NCBI GenBank assembly: GCA_021812265.1
Contig: JAKAOI010000062.1
Location: forward strand, 1 to 9,109
Length of the DNA: 9,109 nucleotides
Direction: 5' to 3'
Origin: Chloroflexota bacterium
Lineage (GTDB): Bacteria > Chloroflexota > Ktedonobacteria > Ktedonobacterales > JACDGC01
Shown piece after piece: positions 5,317-9,109 of the stretch. Numbering within the stretch: position 1 is the first letter of the stretch; every line of letters starts with the position of its first letter. The notes under the pieces were generated by a model. That model saw only the letters and a list, made by a program, of their open reading frames with translations. It was not told the origin of the DNA and ran no database searches. The position numbers were made by a program, and so were the translations under genes.

Positions 5317-5422
5317 AATAGTGGCGCAGTTGCGCGCAAACTATATTGCCGCCGGTGTTCTTGTGACTTTTTTTTATCTGTTTTCATTTCAACCAACCGT
5401 TGCAATCGCACACCGGCGGTAA
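5312..5422 (+). CDS. Possible 36-residue hydrophobic or signal-peptide-like ORF
   Basis: A short frame beginning MIIVAQLRANYIAAG, followed by a hydrophobic stretch (VLVTFFYLFSF), then QPTVAIAHRR and a stop. It looks like a signal peptide ending in an AIA-type cleavage motif with almost nothing after it. There is no ribosome site, and it overlaps the -10 element candidate and a 10-bp inverted repeat. It could be a small membrane protein, the remnant of a secreted-protein gene, or chance. Confidence 0.2.
   Translation: MIIVAQLRANYIAAGVLVTFFYLFSFQPTVAIAHRR
5349..5419 (+). repeat. 10-bp inverted repeat with 51-nt loop
   Basis: CCGCCGGTGT (5349-5358) pairs exactly with ACACCGGCGG (5410-5419). 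Adding TTG on the left and TAA on the right extends it to 13 positions with one G-U pair. A further 10-bp palindrome TTGCGCGCAA (5330-5339) lies just upstream. The GC-rich arms in an AT-rich setting suggest a folded RNA leader or a protein-binding site. Confidence 0.5.
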
Positions 5423-5446
5423 CTTATTTCCCAACCGGAAAGGATC

Positions 5447-5490
5447 GGCGCTTTCGCCTGATTACTGAAAATCAGCAAAATTTCAGCGCC
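5447..5490 (+). promoter_or_regulatory. Nested hairpin directly before the 108-residue gene
   Basis: The outer arms GGCGCT (5447-5452) and AGCGCC (5485-5490) enclose inner arms CTGATT (5458-5463) and AATCAG (5470-5475), with a 6-nt loop. The structure ends 8 nt before the ATG at 5499 and sits where a ribosome site would be expected, so it could control translation. It matches no riboswitch class that I recognise. Confidence 0.4.
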
Positions 5491-5498
5491 ATATATCG

Positions 5499-5825
5499 AT
5501 GAATCAACAGTTTTTTATTGACAGAATTACAGCGTGGGCAAACCGCGCCGCAAATGAGATAACCTATGCTACCGGCGCTAATAAAAACGCTTGGCAAGGA
5601 CAATACGAGGTTCTGCGTTCTTGCGCTGCCGCTGCAGCTTCGGGATCGAACGCAATAGCCAATCTCGAAACATTTCGAAACAATATTATTATGGATCGCA
5701 AAACAACGATAACCGAATGGAATCATACAGGCGCAGAAGATGATGCGGCAATGCTGACCGGAAAAACTCAGGGATATGACCTCATTCTGTCGCTATTAAA
5801 AGAAGCTGGCGCCGCGTGGTCTTAG
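5499..5825 (+). CDS. 108-residue helical protein, unknown function
   Basis: The ATG at 5499 is the first start after an in-frame TGA ten codons upstream, and no alternative GTG or TTG lies between. No Shine-Dalgarno is visible; a nested hairpin occupies the upstream bases. The protein looks soluble and mainly helical: an amphipathic N-terminal helix (FIDRITAWANRAANEITYA), an Ala-rich segment (SCAAAAASGSNAIANLETF), a Trp-containing middle (TTITEWNHTGAEDDAA) and a C-terminal helix (YDLILSLLKEAGAAWS). There is one cysteine (C42). The family is not recognised. It may be partnered with the 84-residue gene upstream on the same strand. Confidence 0.68.
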   Translation: MNQQFFIDRITAWANRAANEITYATGANKNAWQGQYEVLRSCAAAAASGSNAIANLETFRNNIIMDRKTTITEWNHTGAEDDAAMLTGKTQGYDLILSLLKEAGAAWS

Positions 5826-5885
5826 CCTACATACTACAAAATTTTTAACTTATACGCCACGCATAATATCCGCGCGATATTGCAG

Positions 5886-5900
5886 CGCGCCAACGGCGCG
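5886..5900. repeat. GC-rich hairpin CGCGCC / GGCGCG
   Basis: CGCGCC (5886-5891), AAC loop, GGCGCG (5895-5900). It lies 60 nt past the stop of the 108-residue gene, in a local run of GCGCG words. It is a candidate 3'-end structure. Confidence 0.4.
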
Positions 5901-5921
5901 TGAATGCGCGCAAGGTATCAG

Positions 5922-5942
5922 GGGCGGCCAATACAGCCGCCC
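5922..5942. repeat. GC-rich hairpin GGGCGGC / GCCGCCC
   Basis: GGGCGGC (5922-5928), CAATACA loop, GCCGCCC (5936-5942): seven perfect GC pairs. There is no T-run on either side. It sits in the convergent gap and may stop or stabilise transcripts from either direction. Confidence 0.45.
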
Positions 5943-6092
5943 AGCGCTCATTTGGCAACAAGGATTGCTTAAAAACGCGATTTGAGAAGCGCCGCAAACC
6001 CTGCAAAAGCTGCCGCCGCTTTTATTATTGATTTTCCTATTATTTCCCGATGCTTATGCAATCAAGAAGCGCCCCGTACTAAATACAAATAA

Positions 6093-7265
6093 CTATTGTT
6101 CGGTTTCAGTAATTTGCAAAAACATACGCAGTAATTTAGATGGGGAATCCAGCATATCCTTACGCAGAAAATAATAACTATAATGTTCGCGCATCAGCAG
6201 TGTTACAACACCGGCGGCGCGCAAACGAATCATATGGTGCCTGGTTGTTGCTTTTGTCAATCCTAAATGCTCTGCAAGTTCAGTCAGGTACATCGAACGC
6301 TGCGCAAGCAAACGCAAGATACGCAGGCGCGTATCATCCGAAAGCGCATCAAACAGCGCCGCCAGCTCATGCCGCTGCGAATCTTCCTCATTGAGGTTCT
6401 CTAAGTTTTCAACCGTTAAAGGGTAACAATAAGTCAGTGTATCATTCACTCGCATATGAAAAATTGCTGGGGAAAGCATAATGCTGGGAACCAACACAAT
6501 GCGCTCTACCGCAGCAGGCGGATCATAAATAAAACCGCGAATAACACTGCCAAACAGCTGTTCATGGCTTACTTCCTGGTTCAGCATTTTCAGCCGGTTC
6601 ACTTCTTTTTCTAGCTGCGCGCGCAGCCGCGGCTCCTCTTCCGCGAACACCAGCCGATACCACTCGCGTAAAATCGCAGCTATGTTATTGCGCGTCTGTT
6701 CCGGATTTGAAATCATTGCAACGATACCTGCGCGTTCCGCCGCAGGAAATCTTTTTGAAAACACGGAAATTTGCTTCGCTAAACTCTGTTTATTCTTTTC
6801 ACTTGTATTTGGTTTAGCCGCATATTCAAGCGATCGCAAAATAAGTTCATTTGCCTGAATTTGCCAGTCAGTTCCGATGCCATCGCTTTCCAACAGTGTT
6901 TCAATAATATCAGTGATGGAAGCGTTCTGCTCAAACCAATCCAACGTGGCGGGAATACTTTGTGTATCGGCCTGCCAGAAAATACCTGTCAATTTTGCGG
7001 CGCACCATTGGCCTTCATCCTCACCAAAATAATAAAATAAATCTTCTTTTAACGTATCGGGGCACTTATTCAGCGCAGCGTCAATCCAATTGCGATCAAG
7101 GTCATAATCATCTTTGCGCGCCGGACAAAAAGCAACATGTAAACTTAAAAGCAAATCATACACTGGATTAGCGCTAAATTGAAATACCGGCTGTTTGCGT
7201 TTGCGTTTTAATTCTACCGTTTTAGGGGTATTCTCATCAACGCTTTCATTATTCTTAGTCATCAT
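6093..7265 (-). CDS. ArsR-family winged-helix regulator with long N-terminal domain
   Basis: A 390-residue protein. The last ~90 residues form an ArsR-type winged helix-turn-helix: LFDALSDDTRLRILRLLAQ (304-322), then YLTELAEHLGLTKATTRHHMIRLRAAGVV (326-354), where TKATTRHHMIRL is the DNA-reading helix, then a wing strand (HYSYYFLRK). The N-terminal ~295 residues are much longer than in simple ArsR repressors (about 100 residues) and hold a basic start (LKRKRKQ), WF/LW-rich helices and a possible coiled helix at 210-230. This is likely a sensing or dimerisation domain of the kind seen in long ArsR-like regulators of Chloroflexi and Actinobacteria. No Cys-pair metal site is visible in the HTH. 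Two ATG codons are adjacent (7265 and 7262), and AGGGA lies 4-7 nt upstream. The ligand and target are unknown; the inverted repeat at 7354-7403 could be its own operator. Confidence 0.85.
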   Translation of the reverse strand: MMTKNNESVDENTPKTVELKRKRKQPVFQFSANPVYDLLLSLHVAFCPARKDDYDLDRNWIDAALNKCPDTLKEDLFYYFGEDEGQWCAAKLTGIFWQADTQSIPATLDWFEQNASITDIIETLLESDGIGTDWQIQANELILRSLEYAAKPNTSEKNKQSLAKQISVFSKRFPAAERAGIVAMISNPEQTRNNIAAILREWYRLVFAEEEPRLRAQLEKEVNRLKMLNQEVSHEQLFGSVIRGFIYDPPAAVERIVLVPSIMLSPAIFHMRVNDTLTYCYPLTVENLENLNEEDSQRHELAALFDALSDDTRLRILRLLAQRSMYLTELAEHLGLTKATTRHHMIRLRAAGVVTLLMREHYSYYFLRKDMLDSPSKLLRMFLQITETEQ

Positions 7266-7353
7266 TAAATCCCTGCCTTCCTGAATTTCTGCTCATTCAA
7301 TTTCTCGGGTACTTTGCGGAGTCGTCCTCACTGTCATTCCCTGTTCCGATAAC

Positions 7354-7403
7354 TCTATGAATTTTCGTAGTGTTTAGCCGGTTTTTCCCGGATGATTCAT
7401 AGA
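7354..7403 (-). promoter_or_regulatory. 9-bp inverted repeat, possible operator of the ArsR-type gene
   Basis: TCTATGAAT (7354-7362) and ATTCATAGA (7395-7403) are perfect inverted arms 32 nt apart. Between them, CCGG (7378-7381) and CCGG (7388-7391) form a small nested hairpin. It lies about 90-140 nt upstream of the regulator start. The wide spacing allows either a looped operator or an RNA leader structure. Confidence 0.4.
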
Positions 7404-7559
7404 AGTATAATTAATATCATACCGTTCATAACAGATACTACCGCGTTTCCGAATTGCTGTCAAGTTTACGCGAAGCCGCAACATTTTCTTATTATTACGG
7501 TAAAACAACCAGCACAGCCGCAGATACAACTGTAGGGGAGTGAAATTTTTCTGCAACGA

Positions 7560-7586
7560 TATCAGGGAGCGAAATGCCCCCTGATA
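7560..7586 (-). terminator. purB: Hairpin downstream of purB
   Basis: TATCAGGG (7560-7567) pairs with CCCTGATA (7579-7586). After one mismatch, GC/GC extends the stem to a GAAAT loop. It starts 30 nt past the purB stop codon. On the minus strand the bases after the stem are TCGTTGC, not a U-run, so it is a weak intrinsic terminator or a 3'-end stabiliser. Confidence 0.45.
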
Positions 7587-7615
7587 CTGCGATGTTTGCA
7601 TTCCGGTTACAGCAA

Positions 7616-8917
7616 TCAATCTAAATGCATGCGAGAGAATAACTCATCAACAAATCGGGTATAAAAAGAAGGATCGACTAAACTATCCAATTCATCAGAG
7701 GAAAGAAGCGCAGATATTTCCGGGTCAGATTTTAAAAACTCCAAAAATGGCGCCTTATCGTTTTCACCGCGCCAAACTTTTTGCGCGTTGCGTTGGGTTA
7801 TTTTATACGCTTCCTGCCGCCCCACACCCTTATCCACCAAAGCGAGAAGCACGCGCTGAGAATATATTAAGCCGCGTGTCATATCTAAATTATCGCGCAT
7901 ACGAAACTCGTCAACCTCTAGGCCGGTAATAATAGTATGCGCCAACCACAACATATAATGCAGAATGGTTGTGGCGTCGGGGATAATAACTCGTTCATTA
8001 GAAGAATGACTGATATCGCGTTCGTGCCAAAGCGCAACATTTTCCATGGCGGTAAGCGCATAGCCGCGCAACAGCCGCGAAAGCCCGCATATTCTTTCAG
8101 TAAGTTCTGGGTTGCGCTTGTGCGGCATAGCCGAAGAACCTTGCTGCCCAGAGCCAAACGGCTCAAACGCTTCGCTGACTTCTGTGCGCTGCAAATTGCG
8201 CAATTCCAGCGCCATTTGCTCTAAAACAGCGCCAACCAACGCAATATTCGTGATAAACTGCGCATGGCGATCTCTGCCGATAATTTGCGAAGAGACCGGC
8301 GCAGTTTTCAACCCCAAGTGATCGCAAACATATTCTTCCACCACAGGGGTCACAGTGGCGTGGGAGCCAACCGGGCCGGAAATTGCTCCAAACGCCATTT
8401 CTTCCAGCGCGTCTTTCAGGCGTGTTTCAGCTCGGCGCAGGGCGTCTACCCAAATAAGCAGCTTTAACCCAAAGGTTGTCGGTTCAGCGTGAATGCCATG
8501 CGTGCGCCCAACAATCAATGTGTATTTATGTTTTTGCGCCAAATGCTCTACATTATGAAGCAGCTTATTCAGCGCGCCGCGTAAAATATCTCCGGCTTCG
8601 CGAACCTGAACCGCTAAAGCTGTGTCTAACACATCAGAAGAAGTTAGCCCCATATGGATATATCTTCCATCAGGTCCCGTCTGCTCCTGCAACATACGCA
8701 GAAACGAAATAACATCATGATGAGACTCTTCCTCAATATGGCGCATACGGTTTAAGTCCAATGACGCCGATCGTATATTCTCCAGCGCGGCAGAAGGAAT
8801 GACCCCTTCAGCAGCCCACGCCTCACACACCAGCATCTCCACCTGCATCCACGTTTCTACTTTTCTTTTTTCAGACCACACCTGCGCCATTTCCGGTCTG
8901 GTATACCGATCGATCAT
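7616..8917 (-). CDS. purB: Adenylosuccinate lyase
   Basis: A 433-residue protein of the usual length. It splits SAICAR to AICAR in purine synthesis and adenylosuccinate to AMP, releasing fumarate in both cases; it acts as a cytosolic homotetramer. The aspartase/fumarase superfamily pattern is complete: MIDRYTRPEM at the start, ESHHDVISF (65-72), HMGLTSSDVLDT (88-99), GRTHGIHAEPTTFGLKL with the catalytic His region (137-153), and the mobile signature loop GSSAMPHKRNPELTE (260-274) carrying the catalytic serine. LWHERDISHSSNERVIIPD and the C-terminal domain follow. The N-terminus matches the conserved family start, supporting the ATG at 8917, although AAGG is 12 nt away. No other purine gene is adjacent on the same strand in the window. 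It probably has its own promoter. Confidence 0.97.
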   Translation of the reverse strand: MIDRYTRPEMAQVWSEKRKVETWMQVEMLVCEAWAAEGVIPSAALENIRSASLDLNRMRHIEEESHHDVISFLRMLQEQTGPDGRYIHMGLTSSDVLDTALAVQVREAGDILRGALNKLLHNVEHLAQKHKYTLIVGRTHGIHAEPTTFGLKLLIWVDALRRAETRLKDALEEMAFGAISGPVGSHATVTPVVEEYVCDHLGLKTAPVSSQIIGRDRHAQFITNIALVGAVLEQMALELRNLQRTEVSEAFEPFGSGQQGSSAMPHKRNPELTERICGLSRLLRGYALTAMENVALWHERDISHSSNERVIIPDATTILHYMLWLAHTIITGLEVDEFRMRDNLDMTRGLIYSQRVLLALVDKGVGRQEAYKITQRNAQKVWRGENDKAPFLEFLKSDPEISALLSSDELDSLVDPSFYTRFVDELFSRMHLD

Positions 8918-8983
8918 TGTTGCGTTTTGCCTTCTTTTTCATCAAAATACTATTTGCAGCGACAGCTTTTACGTCCCAAACGC

Positions 8984-8989
8984 ATTATA
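8984..8989 (-). promoter_or_regulatory. purB: Candidate -10 element for purB
   Basis: TATAAT in exact consensus on the minus strand (8989-8984), about 70 nt before the purB ATG. The -35 at 18-nt spacing is TTAGCG, a poor match. It competes with the extended -10 at 9025-9033 as the purB promoter. Confidence 0.35.
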
Positions 8990-9024
8990 AACTGGGGTAT
9001 TTGCCGGCGCTAAGTCTCATTAGC

Positions 9025-9033
9025 AGTATATCA
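9025..9033 (-). promoter_or_regulatory. purB: Extended -10 promoter candidate for purB
   Basis: On the minus strand TGATATACT (9033-9025) is a TGn-extended -10 with five of six consensus bases. It would give a leader of about 100 nt for purB. No strong -35 is needed for this class. Confidence 0.4.
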
Positions 9034-9063
9034 CATAGATTGACGGCATGAATTTTGCATATT

Positions 9064-9072
9064 TGTTATAAT
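9064..9072 (+). promoter_or_regulatory. Plus-strand extended -10 promoter for a gene beyond the edge
   Basis: TGTTATAAT (9064-9072) is a perfect extended -10 (TG, one base, TATAAT). TTGACG at 9040-9045 is 21 nt upstream, too far for a standard -35. No plus-strand gene begins before 9109, so it points to a divergent neighbour of purB outside the window. Confidence 0.5.
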
Positions 9073-9109
9073 AAGGCAAAGTATTCAAATTTCCATAAAA
9101 ACGCGCCCT

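Larger units (their letters stand above)
5826..6092. other. Intergenic region between convergent genes, GC-rich hairpins
   Basis: This lies between the plus-strand 108-residue gene and the end of the minus-strand ArsR gene, so it should hold terminators for both. Two GC-rich hairpins are listed separately. Neither has a T-run, so termination may be factor-dependent. A 30-codon minus-strand frame starting with TTG (6061-5969) was seen but is weak. Confidence 0.5.
7266..7615. other. Intergenic region between purB and the ArsR gene
   Basis: These 350 bases hold no convincing gene. The 81-codon minus-strand frame (7619-7374) starts with TTG inside the purB stop, has no ribosome site and runs through a hairpin. 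Candidate elements are the purB 3' hairpin (7560-7586) and a 9-bp inverted repeat (7354-7403) upstream of the regulator. On the minus strand, TATACT near 7408-7413 could be a -10 for the regulator, but its -35 is poor. Confidence 0.5.

Noticed and set aside
5287..5502. 71-codon plus-strand frame before the 108-residue gene
   Set aside because: TTG start, many Cys and Arg, overlaps inverted repeats and the promoter candidate. It looks like non-coding DNA.
5969..6061. 30-codon minus-strand frame starting with TTG, encoding a cationic Ala-rich helix (IIKAAAAFAGFAALLKSRF)
   Set aside because: The peptide looks amphipathic and gene-like, but it has a TTG start, a weak GGGG site 11 nt away and no supporting context. 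It is kept only as a note.
7374..7619. 81-codon minus-strand frame between purB and the ArsR gene
   Set aside because: It starts with TTG within the purB stop, has no ribosome site, reads through the purB 3' hairpin and has an odd residue make-up (RLCWLFYRNNKK).

Overview
The window reads as bacterial chromosomal DNA of medium G+C content, unusually rich in GGCGC/GCGCC words. The genes are compact and carry ordinary Shine-Dalgarno sites. Two housekeeping genes are clear: efp (elongation factor P) and purB (adenylosuccinate lyase). The EF-P loop (PGNWRA), a stand-alone RlaP-type nucleotidyltransferase and an ArsR-type regulator with a long N-terminal domain would fit a Chloroflexota (Chloroflexi) genome. 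That placement is an inference from protein style, not proof. I see no tRNA, rRNA, CRISPR array or transposase gene.

Layout, left to right. On the minus strand: a hydrophobic membrane protein cut by the window edge (1-242); a 102-residue two-helix membrane protein (291-599); an RlaP/PF10127-like nucleotidyltransferase with an SH3-like N-terminus and an irregular catalytic motif (835-1803); and a membrane-anchored secreted protein with a probable lectin-like beta-sandwich (2042-2875), served by a near-perfect sigma70 promoter. Next comes efp (3357-3917), bracketed by two copies of a ~138-140 bp transposase-less repeat in inverted orientation (3021-3160 and 3942-4079). After a gene-free stretch with hairpins there is a small two-helix protein resembling the hydrophobic segment that precedes toxin domains in polymorphic toxins (4403-4756, minus).

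The strand then switches. Two plus-strand genes of unknown function (4998-5252 and 5499-5825) each follow a 160-180 nt leader with inverted repeats. The first leader also holds a 19-codon ORF behind a strong Shine-Dalgarno. A hairpin-rich gap follows, then on the minus strand an ArsR-family regulator with a long N-terminal domain (6093-7265) and purB (7616-8917). At the right edge a plus-strand extended -10 element points to a divergent gene outside the window.

The genes do not form one evident pathway. The most notable structure is the inverted repeat pair enclosing exactly efp. The most novel region is the plus-strand island of orphan small genes with structured leaders at 4800-5830, next to the pre-toxin-like gene.
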